A stretch of 64,000 nucleotides of DNA from Actinoplanes flavus. Lineage in GTDB: Bacteria; Actinomycetota; Actinomycetes; Mycobacteriales; Micromonosporaceae. The DNA lies in NCBI RefSeq assembly GCF_017592555.1, contig NZ_JAGFNS010000003.1, positions 273,234 to 337,233 on the forward strand, written 5' to 3'. The position numbers and the translations under genes are program-made. Position 1 is the stretch's first letter. Every line of letters begins with the position of its first letter. Below are positions 27,286 through 35,829 of the stretch, piece by piece. Below the pieces are notes generated by a model. It was not told where the DNA came from and did no database searches. It worked only from the letters and a program-made list of their open reading frames with translations.

Positions 27286-28166
27286 GCCACCACCCTAACC
27301 ATCTCCGGTTTCCGCGCCGGGCGGGACCTGACCAGTCCCACAAGCACGCCGCTGACCACCAGCGCGCCACCGGCGACGTCGGTGCCGTGGATCCGCTCGC
27401 CGAGGAACAGCGCGGCCGAGGCGATGCCGAAGAACGGGACGAGCATGGAGAACGGGGCCACGGTCGAGGCGCCGTACCGCCGCATCAGGTAGCCCCAGCC
27501 GGCGAACCCGCCCAGGGTGGAGATCAGTGCGATGTAGAGCACCGCCAGCACCGCCTCGGTGTCGACGGCACGCAGCGCGGCCAGGTCGGCGGCCGGGCCG
27601 TCGACCAGCAGGGTGAGGATGATCAGCGGGCCGGTGGCCAGGGCGCTCACCCAGACCATGAAGCGCAGCGTGTCCGGCGGGGACGCTTTGCGGGTGGCGA
27701 CGTTGGACACGCCCCAGGCCGCGGCCGCGCCGATGACGAGCAGGAAGGCGGGCAGGTTGGCGGTCATCCGGGTGGCCACCACGGCGACTCCGGCGAGCGC
27801 CACCGCCAGCCCGGCGAGCTGCACCGGGCGCGGGCGCTCCCGCAGGAACAGCGTGGCGAAGAGCATCGTGAAGATCGCCTGGCTCTGCAGGACCAGCGAG
27901 CTGAGGCCGGCCGGCATCCCGGCGTGCATCCCGATGAAGAGCAGGCTGAACTTGACCACGCCGAGGACCAGGGCGACCGTGACGAGCCAGCGCCACGGCA
28001 CCTGCGGGCGGCCGACCAGCAGCAGCGCCGGGAAGGCGGCCAGGCCGAAGCGCAGGGCGGAGAAGAGCAGCGGCGGGAAGTGCTCCAGCCCGGCGTCGAT
28101 GGCGACGAAGTTGAATCCCCAGACGGCCGCCACGGCGACGGCGAGGGCGAGGTCACGCGGTCTCAT
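27282..28166 (-). CDS. EamA/DMT-family transporter
   Basis: A 294-residue protein with ten hydrophobic segments in two EamA repeats ([25 protein letters not shown] in the first, [22 protein letters not shown] in the second), typical of amino-acid/metabolite exporters. The ATG at 28166 is preferred; a GTG at 28181 is in frame. It is divergent from a LysR gene whose palindrome lies in the shared 73-base promoter, so LysR control is likely. It is translationally coupled to hisF. Confidence 0.85.
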   Translation of the reverse strand: MRPRDLALAVAVAAVWGFNFVAIDAGLEHFPPLLFSALRFGLAAFPALLLVGRPQVPWRWLVTVALVLGVVKFSLLFIGMHAGMPAGLSSLVLQSQAIFTMLFATLFLRERPRPVQLAGLAVALAGVAVVATRMTANLPAFLLVIGAAAAWGVSNVATRKASPPDTLRFMVWVSALATGPLIILTLLVDGPAADLAALRAVDTEAVLAVLYIALISTLGGFAGWGYLMRRYGASTVAPFSMLVPFFGIASAALFLGERIHGTDVAGGALVVSGVLVGLVRSRPARKPEMVRVVA

Positions 28167-28212
28167 GAGGCCCAGCCTCACCCGGCCGGAACGTTAAGCA
28201 CCAGCAAAATAA

Positions 28213-28240
28213 GCTACACCGTCGATGTAGCATCGCTACA
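28213..28240. promoter_or_regulatory. LysR operator with three half-sites
   Basis: GCTACA (28213-28218), TGTAGC (28226-28231) and GCTACA (28235-28240) form two overlapping perfect inverted repeats with spacers of 7 and 3 bases. The last one runs into the lysR ATG. This is a classic LysR-type layout for autorepression plus control of the divergent EamA gene. Confidence 0.7.
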
Positions 28241-29148
28241 TGATTGACGTGGGGAGGCTCCGGGCGCTGCACGCGGTGGCCAGCTACGGCACGGTTCTCG
28301 CCGCCGGCCACGCGCTGCACTGCACCCCGTCGGCGGTCTCCCAGCAACTCGCCAAGCTGGAGCGGGAGACCGGCGCCACACTGGTCGAGAAGGACGGGCG
28401 GCGGCTGCGGCTCACCGAGGCCGGCCGGGTCCTCGCCGATCACGCCGAGCGTGTGCTGACCAGCCTGGACGAGGCGGAGACGGCGCTCGCCGCGCACCGC
28501 GACACGGTCACCGGGCGGCTCACCATGACGGCCTTCGCGACCGCCTGCCGGGCGCTCATGCCGCACGCCCTGCGCCGTCTGGCCACCGATCATCCGCAGT
28601 TGACCACCGGGCTGATCGAGGTGAATCCGCACGAGGGGCTCGACCTGCTGCGCCGCGGCCACGTCGACCTCGCGGTGCTGGACGACTGGCCGGAGGTGGC
28701 GCTGCGCTACCCGGACGGGGTCTCGAAGATCACACTCGGGGAGGATCACGCCGACCTGGTCGTGCCGCGTGATCATCGCCTGGCCGGGACCATCGATGTG
28801 GAGGAAGCTCGTCACGAGCGCTGGATCGGCGTCCGGGCGGGCGACGTCTGCTACGAGTACCTGATCCGGCGATTACCCGGAGTGGTGCCGGATTTCCAGG
28901 TGGGCGAGTTCGAGACGCAGTTGACGCTGATCGCCGCCGGGCTCGGAGTCGGCCTCATCCCACGGCTGGCACGCTCTTCCCTGCCGGAAGACGTCCGAAT
29001 CGTCCGAATAAATCAGACACCTACCCGCCGCGTGGTTCTCGCCTGGCGGGACTCCTCAGCGGCCCGGCCCGCCATCCGGGCCGCCGAACAGGCACTACGT
29101 GAAGCTTGGAAGATCAACCGAGAACGGCAAGAGCTTCTCGTACGGTGA
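28240..29148 (+). CDS. LysR-family transcriptional regulator
   Basis: A 302-residue regulator: N-terminal winged helix-turn-helix (residues 1-60, [39 protein letters not shown]) and a periplasmic-binding-type effector domain. The effector is unknown; the divergent EamA exporter suggests an amino acid or related metabolite. The 3' end overlaps the opposed hisA gene by 35 bases. The start codon lies at the edge of its own probable operator. Confidence 0.9.
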   Translation: MIDVGRLRALHAVASYGTVLAAGHALHCTPSAVSQQLAKLERETGATLVEKDGRRLRLTEAGRVLADHAERVLTSLDEAETALAAHRDTVTGRLTMTAFATACRALMPHALRRLATDHPQLTTGLIEVNPHEGLDLLRRGHVDLAVLDDWPEVALRYPDGVSKITLGEDHADLVVPRDHRLAGTIDVEEARHERWIGVRAGDVCYEYLIRRLPGVVPDFQVGEFETQLTLIAAGLGVGLIPRLARSSLPEDVRIVRINQTPTRRVVLAWRDSSAARPAIRAAEQALREAWKINRERQELLVR

Positions 29149-29833
29149 ACGCGCCCGCATAGAGCGCCTTGCCCGCGATGACCCCCTCCACCCCGACCGG
29201 CTCCAGGGTGGCCAGCGCCCGCAGGTCGTCCAGGGTGGAGACGCCGCCACTGGCGATGACCGGCTTGTCGGTGGCGGCACACACCTCGCGCAGCAGATCC
29301 AGGTTCGGGCCGCGCATGGTGCCGTCCTTGGTGATGTCGGTGACGACGTACCGGGACGCGCCCGCCTTGTCCAGCCGGGCCAGCACCTCGTACAGGTCGC
29401 CGCCGTCCCGGGTCCAGCCGCGCGCCGACAGGGTCCGCCCGCGCACGTCCAGGCCGATCGCCACGCGGTCGCCGTACTCGCCGCAGATCCGGTCGCACCA
29501 CTCCGGGTCCTCCAGCGCGGCGGTGCCGATGTTGACCCGCTGGGCGCCGGTGGCCAGCGCCCGGGTCAGCGACGCGTCGTCGCGGATGCCGCCGGACAGC
29601 TCCACCTTGACGTCGAGGCGGCGCACCACGTCGGCGAGCAGGCCGGCGTTGGAGCCACGGCCGAACGCCGCGTCCAGGTCGACCAGGTGGATCCACTCGG
29701 CGCCGTCGTTCTGCCAGGCCAGCGCGGCTTCGAGCGGGTCACCGTAGGCGGTCTCCGAGCCGGCGGCGCCCTGCACCAGGCGGACGGCCTGGCCGTCGGC
29801 GACGTCGACGGCGGGCAGCAGTTGGAGGGTCAT
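29114..29833 (-). CDS. priA: Phosphoribosyl isomerase A (HisA/TrpF dual-function type)
   Basis: A 239-residue TIM barrel for the histidine-pathway ProFAR isomerase. Actinobacterial PriA also performs the TrpF reaction. Catalytic Asp10 and Asp170 (TDITKDGT) match Asp11/Asp175 of the M. tuberculosis enzyme, and Arg18, Arg138 and Trp140 (RGWTRDGG) match the residues used for the second substrate. No trpF occurs in the trp block, which fits dual use. The ATG has an AGGAGAAA site. It is the last gene of the hisD-hisA operon. Confidence 0.92.
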   Translation of the reverse strand: MTLQLLPAVDVADGQAVRLVQGAAGSETAYGDPLEAALAWQNDGAEWIHLVDLDAAFGRGSNAGLLADVVRRLDVKVELSGGIRDDASLTRALATGAQRVNIGTAALEDPEWCDRICGEYGDRVAIGLDVRGRTLSARGWTRDGGDLYEVLARLDKAGASRYVVTDITKDGTMRGPNLDLLREVCAATDKPVIASGGVSTLDDLRALATLEPVGVEGVIAGKALYAGAFTVREALAVLG

Positions 29834-29850
29834 GTTTCTCCTGACGAAAG

Positions 29851-30168
29851 CTAAGACCGGCGGCCGAGCACCACGACGACGAGGGCCGGCACGGCGAGAA
29901 CGAGCATGGCGGTGAGGATGATGCGCAGTGGCAGGTCCGGGATGAGCGTCCAGACGGCGGCGACGGCCAGCAGCGTGACGACCACGATGCCGATCCGCTG
30001 CCGGCGGCTGCGGTGATACAGCCGCCCGTCCCGGCCGAACCTCGGTTTCAGACTCTTCAGAAAGGTGCGGCGCCGCTCCCGGCGGGCCACCCGGCGGGCA
30101 CGGACCGCCTTCTCCCGCTCCTGAACGGCGAGCCGCTCGGCCCGGCGCCGGGCACGTTCCTTGCTCAA
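29851..30168 (-). CDS. Small membrane protein in the his operon (105 aa)
   Basis: An unfamiliar protein with a highly basic N-terminal 60 residues (Arg-rich, probably helical and cytoplasmic), followed by two hydrophobic segments (about 58-76 and 83-101). The TTG start overlaps the hisH stop by four bases (TTGA), so it is coupled to hisH; priA follows after 17 bases. The function is unknown and the basic tail could bind nucleic acid or the membrane surface. Confidence 0.7.
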   Translation of the reverse strand: MSKERARRRAERLAVQEREKAVRARRVARRERRRTFLKSLKPRFGRDGRLYHRSRRQRIGIVVVTLLAVAAVWTLIPDLPLRIILTAMLVLAVPALVVVVLGRRS

Positions 30169-30782
30169 AGCGTCGCGACCCAGTTGCTCAGCAGCAGGTA
30201 ACCGGAGTCGGCCGACTTCTCCGGGTGGAACTGGGCGGCGCTGAGCGCGCCCGCCTCCACCACGGCCACGAACGGCCGATCATGCGACGCGGTGGTCACC
30301 CGGGCATCGCTCAACAGATCAAGATCTTGAGCGGCGTACGAATGGACGAAGTAGAACCGTGCCCCCGCCGGAAGGCCGTCCAGCAGCCGTGAGCCCTCCG
30401 CGACGTCGACCGTGTTCCAGCCCATGTGCGGGATCCGCTGCGCGGACAGCTTCGTGACCGAACCGGGCAGTAGGCCCAGCCCCTTGGTCTCGACGCCGTG
30501 CTCCACCCCCGACTCGAAGAGGATCTGCATGCCGACGCAGATGCCCAGCACCGGTTTTCCGGCCGCCACCCGCTCGGCGATCACCGGCCGGGCGTTCAGC
30601 GCCTCGATCCCGGCCATGCAGGCGGCATAGGCCCCCACGCCGGGCACCACGAGACCGTCCGCCTCGGCGGCGGCCGCCAGGTCGCCGGTGACCGTCACGT
30701 CCACCCCGGTACGGGCGACCGCCCGCTCCGCCGACCGCAGGTTCCCCGAGCCGTAGTCGAGGACGACCACACTCTTCGCCAT
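30165..30782 (-). CDS. hisH: Imidazole glycerol phosphate synthase, glutaminase subunit
   Basis: Supplies ammonia to HisF. The 205-residue class I glutamine amidotransferase opens [13 protein letters not shown], has nucleophile Cys82 in LGICVGMQ, and the His/Glu pair in FHPEKS near the C-terminus. The ATG at 30782 has a GGGGGAGG site. It shares one base with the stop of the upstream 53-residue gene and overlaps the downstream small gene. Confidence 0.95.
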   Translation of the reverse strand: MAKSVVVLDYGSGNLRSAERAVARTGVDVTVTGDLAAAAEADGLVVPGVGAYAACMAGIEALNARPVIAERVAAGKPVLGICVGMQILFESGVEHGVETKGLGLLPGSVTKLSAQRIPHMGWNTVDVAEGSRLLDGLPAGARFYFVHSYAAQDLDLLSDARVTTASHDRPFVAVVEAGALSAAQFHPEKSADSGYLLLSNWVATL

Positions 30783-30943
30783 CACGCCTCCCCCGAGGGC
30801 CACCAGGCGAACCCGCCGGCGACCGCGAGCACCGCCAGCACCGCGGTGATCCCGATGCTGAACCGGGTCGCCCCCGACTTGACCAGCTGGATCACGCCGC
30901 CGATCAGGATCCCGGCGAGCGCGAACAGCACCAGCGAGATCAC
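30782..30943 (-). CDS. 53-residue membrane protein between hisB and hisH
   Basis: A very small open frame that begins with GTG in a GTGA overlap with the hisB stop and ends in a TGATG overlap with hisH, so both junctions are those of a real, coupled gene. The translation ([19 protein letters not shown], then SIGITAVLAVLAVAGGFAWWP) gives two membrane helices joined by a short polar turn (KSGATRF). The function is unknown. No lipobox or metal motif is visible. Confidence 0.75.
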   Translation of the reverse strand: MISLVLFALAGILIGGVIQLVKSGATRFSIGITAVLAVLAVAGGFAWWPSGEA

Positions 30944-31551
30944 AGCACCCCCTTGGTGGAGGGCAGCGAGCCGGCGTTGCGGGGGTCGATCTCGACGGCC
31001 TCCCGCAGCGCCCGGGAGAACGCCTTGAACTGGGCCTCCACGACGTGGTGCGCGTCCGGGTGGCCGCCCGGACGGCAGGCGCGGAGCACGTCCACGTGCA
31101 GGGTCACCTTGGCGGCGTGGCCGAACGCCTCGAAGATGTGCCGCGTCATGCTGGTCGCGTAGACCGGCCCGATGTACGGCGTGAGCAGCGGCTCGTCGTG
31201 CACCACGTAGGGCCGGCCGGACAGGTCCACGGCGGCCCGGACCAGCACCTCGTCCATCGGGATGGTGGCCGATCCGTACCGCCGGATGCCCCGTTTGTCG
31301 CCGAGCGCCTTGGCGAACGCCTCGCCGAGGGCGATGGCGGTGTCCTCCATGGTGTGGTGCGAGTCGATCTCCAGGTCGCCCTCGCAGCGGACCGTGAGGT
31401 CGAACCCGCCGTGCTTGGCGAGCTGGTTGAGCATGTGGTCGTAGAAGCCGACCCCGGTGTTCAGGTCGCCCTTGCCGGTGCCGTCGAGGTCGATCTCGAT
31501 CAGCACCTTGGTCTCGTTGGTCACACGGTCGATACGGGCAGTCCGGCTCAC
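30940..31551 (-). CDS. hisB: Imidazoleglycerol-phosphate dehydratase
   Basis: Dehydrates IGP to imidazole-acetol phosphate with manganese. The 203-residue monofunctional enzyme has the two metal-binding signatures [17 protein letters not shown] and [18 protein letters not shown]. The GTG start overlaps the hisC stop (GTGA). There is no HisB-N phosphatase domain, so histidinol-phosphatase must be encoded elsewhere. Confidence 0.95.
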   Translation of the reverse strand: MSRTARIDRVTNETKVLIEIDLDGTGKGDLNTGVGFYDHMLNQLAKHGGFDLTVRCEGDLEIDSHHTMEDTAIALGEAFAKALGDKRGIRRYGSATIPMDEVLVRAAVDLSGRPYVVHDEPLLTPYIGPVYATSMTRHIFEAFGHAAKVTLHVDVLRACRPGGHPDAHHVVEAQFKAFSRALREAVEIDPRNAGSLPSTKGVL

Positions 31552-32624
31552 GAAAGGATCTCCTCGGCGGCGTTCAGGAAAGCGGTGGTCTCGGATTCGG
31601 TGCCGGCGGTGACCCGCAGCCACCCGGCCAGGCCGACGTCCCGGATCAGCACGCCCCGGTCCAGGAAGGCCTGCCAGTCGGCCTTCTGATCGGCGGAGAC
31701 GGCGAAGAGCACGAAGTTGGCGTCCGAGTCGGCCACCTTCACCCCCCGGGCCCGCAGGACCGACACGATCCGGTCGCGCTGCTCCTTGATGGCCTCCACG
31801 GTGGCCAGCAGCGACGCCCGGTGCACCACGGCGGCCCGCGCGGCCGCCTGGCTGATCGCCGACAGGTGGTAGGGCAGGCGCACCAGCTGCACGGCGTCGA
31901 CCACGGCCGGGTCGGCGGCCAGATAGCCCAGCCGCCCGCCGGCGAACCCGAACGCCTTGCTCATCGTCCGGCTCACCACCAGGCGCGGGTGGTGCGGCAG
32001 CAGGGTCAGTGCGCTCGCCGTGCCGGGCCGGGAGAACTCGGTGTACGCCTCGTCGACGATCACCATGCCGCGGGCCGCGCCCAGCACCGCGTCGATCACG
32101 GCCGGGTCGAGCGCGGTGCCGGTCGGGTTGTTCGGCGAGCAGACGAACACCAGATCCGGGTCGTGCTTCTCGATCTCGGCGACCGCCGCTTCCGGGCGCA
32201 GGCCGAAGTCCGGGTCGCGCAGCGCCCCGATCCACCGGGTGCCGGTGCCCTGTGCCAGCAGCGGGTGCATCGAATAGGACGGCCCGAAGCCGAGCGCGCT
32301 GCGCCCCGGGCCGCCGAAGGCCTGGAGCAGCTGCTGCTGCACCTCGTTCGACCCGTTCGCGGCCCACACGTTCGCCGTGGTCAGGCCGTGGCCCAGATAG
32401 CCGGCCAGCTCGTTGCGCAGGGCGATCGCGTCCCGGTCCGGGTAGCGGTTGAGGTCACGCAGCTCGGCCTGCACGGCCTTGCCGATCGCCTCGACCACGT
32501 CGTCCGGCACCGGGTACGAGTTCTCGTTCGTGTTCAACTGCACCGCGACGTCGAGCTGGGGGGCGCCGTACGGCGACGTGCCCCGCAGATCGTCCCGGAT
32601 CGGCAGATCGTCGATGGTCGTCAC
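31548..32624 (-). CDS. hisC: Histidinol-phosphate aminotransferase
   Basis: A PLP fold-type I transaminase of 358 residues. Visible motifs are [11 protein letters not shown] (substrate), SPNNPTG (164-170), DEAYTEF and the PLP lysine Lys223 in [17 protein letters not shown]. The GTG start overlaps the hisD stop by four bases. Confidence 0.95.
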   Translation of the reverse strand: MTTIDDLPIRDDLRGTSPYGAPQLDVAVQLNTNENSYPVPDDVVEAIGKAVQAELRDLNRYPDRDAIALRNELAGYLGHGLTTANVWAANGSNEVQQQLLQAFGGPGRSALGFGPSYSMHPLLAQGTGTRWIGALRDPDFGLRPEAAVAEIEKHDPDLVFVCSPNNPTGTALDPAVIDAVLGAARGMVIVDEAYTEFSRPGTASALTLLPHHPRLVVSRTMSKAFGFAGGRLGYLAADPAVVDAVQLVRLPYHLSAISQAAARAAVVHRASLLATVEAIKEQRDRIVSVLRARGVKVADSDANFVLFAVSADQKADWQAFLDRGVLIRDVGLAGWLRVTAGTESETTAFLNAAEEILS

Positions 32625-33931
32625 TTCGCGAACCTCGCCGTCACCGCGTCACCGTGGGCGGGCAGGTCCTCGGCGTTGGCCAGGGCGACGACGTGCCCGG
32701 CCACGTCGCGCAGGGCCTCCTCGGTGTACTCCACGACGTGGATGCCCCGCAGGAACGACTGCACCGACAGCCCCGACGAGTGCCGCGCGCACCCGGCGGT
32801 CGGCAGCACGTGGTTGGACCCGGCCGCGTAGTCGCCCAGCGACACCGGCGCATACGCCCCCACGAAGATCGCGCCGGCGTTCCGGACCCGCATGGCCCAC
32901 TCGCGCGCGTCCCTCGTCTGGATCTCCAGGTGCTCCGCCGCGTACTCGTCGACCACCCGCAGGCCCTGCTCCAGGTCGTCGACCAGCACCACACCGGACT
33001 GCTCGCCGGTCAGCGACGTGCGCACCCGCTCCTGGTGCCTGGTGGCCGCCACCTGCTTCTCCAGCTCGATCTCGACCGCGTCGGCCAGCTCCGGCGACGG
33101 GGTGACGAGGACCGAAGCGGCCAGCGGGTCGTGCTCGGCCTGGCTGATCAGGTCGGCCGCGACGTGCCGCGGGTCGGCCGTGTCGTCGGCCAGGATGGCG
33201 ATCTCGGTGGGGCCGGCCTCCGCGTCGATGCCGACGGTGCCCTGGAGCAGCCGCTTCGCCGCGGTCACCCAGATGTTGCCCGGCCCGGTGATCACGTCGA
33301 CCGGCGCACAGCGGTCGCCCTCGTCAACCCCGTCGGAGCCGTAGCCCAGCATCGCGATCGCCTGCGCGCCGCCGACGGCGTAGACCTCGGTGACGCCGAG
33401 CAGCGCGCACGCGGCCAGCACCCGCGCGTCGGGCAGGCCGTTGTTGGCGGCCTGCGGCGGCGACGTCACCACCAGGCCCTCGACGCCGGCCTCCTGGGCG
33501 GGCACCACGTTCATCACCACGGTCGACGGGTAGACGGCCAGACCGCCCGGCACGTAGAGGCCCACCCGGCGCACCGGCAGCCAGCGCTCGGTCACCGTGC
33601 CGCCGTCCACCACCTGGGTCGTGACGTCGGCGCGGCGCTGGTCGGCGTGCACCTTCCGGGTCCGCCGGATCACCTCGACGAGCGCGGCCCGCACCTCCGG
33701 GTCGAGCGTCTCGGCGGCCGCGGCGATCGCCTCGGCCGGCACCCGCAGGCGCTCCAGGGTGACGCCGTCGAACCGCTCGGTCGCCTCCCGGATCGCGCTG
33801 AAACCATGCTCATGGACCGCCTCGACGAGCGGGCGAATCCTCTCGACGGCCACGGAGACGTCGAGCTGGGCACGGGGCAGCAGACCGCGCGGGTCACGGC
33901 GGGAGCCGCGCAGGTCGATCCGATTCAGCAC
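32621..33931 (-). CDS. hisD: Histidinol dehydrogenase
   Basis: Oxidises histidinol to histidine with two NAD. The 436-residue protein carries [19 protein letters not shown], the signature [27 protein letters not shown] (zinc and catalytic His) and the C-terminal [20 protein letters not shown]. It heads the his operon. The GTG at 33931 lacks a ribosome site, but a minus-strand TAGACT (33939-33944) ends seven bases upstream, which fits leaderless initiation. Confidence 0.95.
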   Translation of the reverse strand: MLNRIDLRGSRRDPRGLLPRAQLDVSVAVERIRPLVEAVHEHGFSAIREATERFDGVTLERLRVPAEAIAAAAETLDPEVRAALVEVIRRTRKVHADQRRADVTTQVVDGGTVTERWLPVRRVGLYVPGGLAVYPSTVVMNVVPAQEAGVEGLVVTSPPQAANNGLPDARVLAACALLGVTEVYAVGGAQAIAMLGYGSDGVDEGDRCAPVDVITGPGNIWVTAAKRLLQGTVGIDAEAGPTEIAILADDTADPRHVAADLISQAEHDPLAASVLVTPSPELADAVEIELEKQVAATRHQERVRTSLTGEQSGVVLVDDLEQGLRVVDEYAAEHLEIQTRDAREWAMRVRNAGAIFVGAYAPVSLGDYAAGSNHVLPTAGCARHSSGLSVQSFLRGIHVVEYTEEALRDVAGHVVALANAEDLPAHGDAVTARFAK

Positions 33932-34018
33932 GTCACCCAGTCTAGGCGGCCACCCAACGGGGTTTCCCGCGGCGACTCCCCAGGCCCAGGCGTTGAGACA
34001 CCCGCACGCCGCGGCGGG

Positions 34019-34046
34019 TTGACCATGGTCGGGCGGGGACTAGGCT
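34019..34046 (+). promoter_or_regulatory. Promoter placing the start site at the LON-domain gene's GTG
   Basis: TTGACC (34019-34024) and TAGGCT (34041-34046) are 16 bases apart. The expected start point coincides with the GTG at 34053, so the mRNA is probably leaderless. Confidence 0.55.
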
Positions 34047-34052
34047 GAACGC

Positions 34053-34748
34053 GTGAGCGATCGGCTGCCGGTCTTCCCGCTGAGCACGGTGCTCTTCCCC
34101 GGTCTGGTCTTGCCCCTGCACATCTTCGAGGAGCGATACCGCACCCTCGTGCGCGAGCTGGTGGCCGCGTCGGAGGAGACACCGCACGAGTTCGGCGTGG
34201 TCACCCTCCGCCACGGCAGCGAGGTCGCCGAGGACGGCGACTCCCCCCAGACGCCGGTCACCGCCACCGACGTCTACGAGGTCGGCTGCACCGCCGAGCT
34301 ACGCCACGTCACCGAGCTTCCGGACGGCCGCTTCGACATCATGACCGTCGGCCGCCGCCGGTTCACCGTCCTCAGCGTCGAGCAGGGCGCCGAACCCTAT
34401 CTGACCGCCCACGTCCGCTGGCTCCCCGACGAGGAGCAGCCGAGCGACACCGCCACGCTGCTGGCCCCGCGGGTGCTCACCGCGTTCCGCGCGTACCTCG
34501 AGTTGCTGCGCCCCAACAGCGAGACCCTCGAGCAGGTGCCCGACGACGCGACCGTCCTCTCCCACCTGGTCGCCGCCACCGCCCAGCTCACCGTCGACGA
34601 GCGCCAGATGCTGCTGGCGATGCCGGACACCGCCAGCCGCCTGCGCGCCGAGCTGCGCATACTCAACCGCGAGGCCGGTCTGCTGGCGCGGGTCCGGGCC
34701 GTCCCGGTCCCACTCTCCGACCTGGCCCGGCCGGCAAGCCCCAACTGA
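34053..34748 (+). CDS. LON-substrate-binding-domain protein
   Basis: A 231-residue protein equal to the N-terminal domain of Lon without the ATPase and protease: LPVFPLSTVLFPGLVLPLHIFEERYR at the start and a helical C-terminal half. Such stand-alone proteins are widespread in actinobacteria; the role is unproven. It is divergent from hisD. Confidence 0.85.
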   Translation: MSDRLPVFPLSTVLFPGLVLPLHIFEERYRTLVRELVAASEETPHEFGVVTLRHGSEVAEDGDSPQTPVTATDVYEVGCTAELRHVTELPDGRFDIMTVGRRRFTVLSVEQGAEPYLTAHVRWLPDEEQPSDTATLLAPRVLTAFRAYLELLRPNSETLEQVPDDATVLSHLVAATAQLTVDERQMLLAMPDTASRLRAELRILNREAGLLARVRAVPVPLSDLARPASPN

Positions 34749-34751
34749 CCT

Positions 34752-34842
34752 CTCTTGTACGGGCTACGCCAACCCGCCGTACCAGACCCGCGAGCCCTTG
34801 CCGGGTACCGACCGTGCCGCGCCCGCCGGGCGTGAGTGGTCG
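34752..34842 (+). repeat. Dispersed intergenic repeat, copy C (shorter)
   Basis: Contains the whole 21-base core of copy A (34813-34833), with further patchy similarity on the left (GTACGG, TACGCC, CCCGCCG and TGCCG words in the same order) but an internal deletion. It lies in the gap after the LON-domain gene. Confidence 0.6.
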
Positions 34843-34919
34843 GCTGGCCTCAAAGCTGTCCCCGCCCCCGAACAGCCCTATGAGCCACCCGCAGAATCCA
34901 GCCGGCCCAGAGCCGTCAC

Positions 34920-34987
34920 ACGGCGCGTGAAACAGCCCTCAGGGCCGGCCGTCCACGCCGCGTGAGGCGGCTCTCAGGGCCGGCCGT
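34920..34987. repeat. Two 33-bp direct repeats
   Basis: Units at 34920-34952 and 34955-34987 match at 28 of 33 positions and share CTCAGGGCCGGCCGT. They lie next to the 3' end of the membrane-protein gene that ends at 34999. Each unit contains GGCCGGCC, so stem formation is possible. Confidence 0.6.
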
Positions 34988-34998
34988 GATGGATCCGG

Positions 34999-35799
34999 TC
35001 AGGCGGGAGGGTGCGGCTCCCGGTGGGGATGCTCGCCGCCGTCGGTGATCCGTTCGCCCGGCGCGGTGCCGTTGGCCGCCGCCGATTCGGGATCGGCCAC
35101 CAGTTCGTACCCGGGCGCCGCGGCGTCGTGGCCGTCCACAGAGGGCGGCTCGTAGGCGTGGTTCGGCCCCCACCCGGGCTGCGCGCCCGGATGGTCCAGG
35201 TCGGGGTCGTTGGACCACCCGGCCAGCAGGGTGAGCAGGATCGCCGCCACGAAGGCCGGGATCAGGGTCGGCCCGAGCGACTGCACCTCCGGCGGCGCGA
35301 GGTAGGTCGCGCCGAGCTGCGCGGTCGCCTTCCACTCCTCGTACGCGCCGCGCCCGAGCAGCTCGCCGACCGAGGGCGCCACCCAGTGGCCAGCCACCAG
35401 GGTGCCGACGACCACCCCGCCGAGGAGGTACGGACCCCGGTCCCGCCGCAGGATCAGCCACGCCGCGAGCGTGACGAGCACCCCGAAGCCCAGCCCGAGC
35501 AGGGTCATCCAGCCGTCGGCCGCGACGTACCGCTCGGACATGTCGTAGGCCTGCGCCTTCCCGGCGCCGGTGAGGACCACCGGAACGGTGGGGGTGAGCC
35601 ACGCCCAGAGCAGCCCGAGGAGCACCCCGAGCACCGCGATCGTCCCGGCGGCGCCGGCCGCGACGGCCAGCGACCGCCGCCACGGGCGCCGGCTGCCCTC
35701 GTTCAGCCGCCACATCTGCTGCCAGGCCGCGACGGGCCGCGACTCGGCCTCCGGTGTGGATGGTCGGGACGGCCCGGCCGGCTGTTCACTCGGGTACAC
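34999..35799 (-). CDS. Four-helix membrane protein of unknown function (DUF2567-like)
   Basis: A 266-residue protein with a cytoplasmic N-terminus of about 40 residues and four hydrophobic segments (about 43-68, 97-117, 126-142 and 178-195). There is an extracellular stretch after the first helix (VPVVLTGAGKAQAYDMSERYVAADGW) and a polar, acidic Pro-rich C-terminus. The layout resembles actinobacterial DUF2567 proteins, but I am not certain. The GTG start has an AAGGA site and follows dnaE by 30 bases, so it is probably co-transcribed with it. Confidence 0.65.
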   Translation of the reverse strand: MYPSEQPAGPSRPSTPEAESRPVAAWQQMWRLNEGSRRPWRRSLAVAAGAAGTIAVLGVLLGLLWAWLTPTVPVVLTGAGKAQAYDMSERYVAADGWMTLLGLGFGVLVTLAAWLILRRDRGPYLLGGVVVGTLVAGHWVAPSVGELLGRGAYEEWKATAQLGATYLAPPEVQSLGPTLIPAFVAAILLTLLAGWSNDPDLDHPGAQPGWGPNHAYEPPSVDGHDAAAPGYELVADPESAAANGTAPGERITDGGEHPHREPHPPA

Positions 35800-35829
35800 C
35801 TTGCGATCCTTCCAGATCAGCCGGCACGG

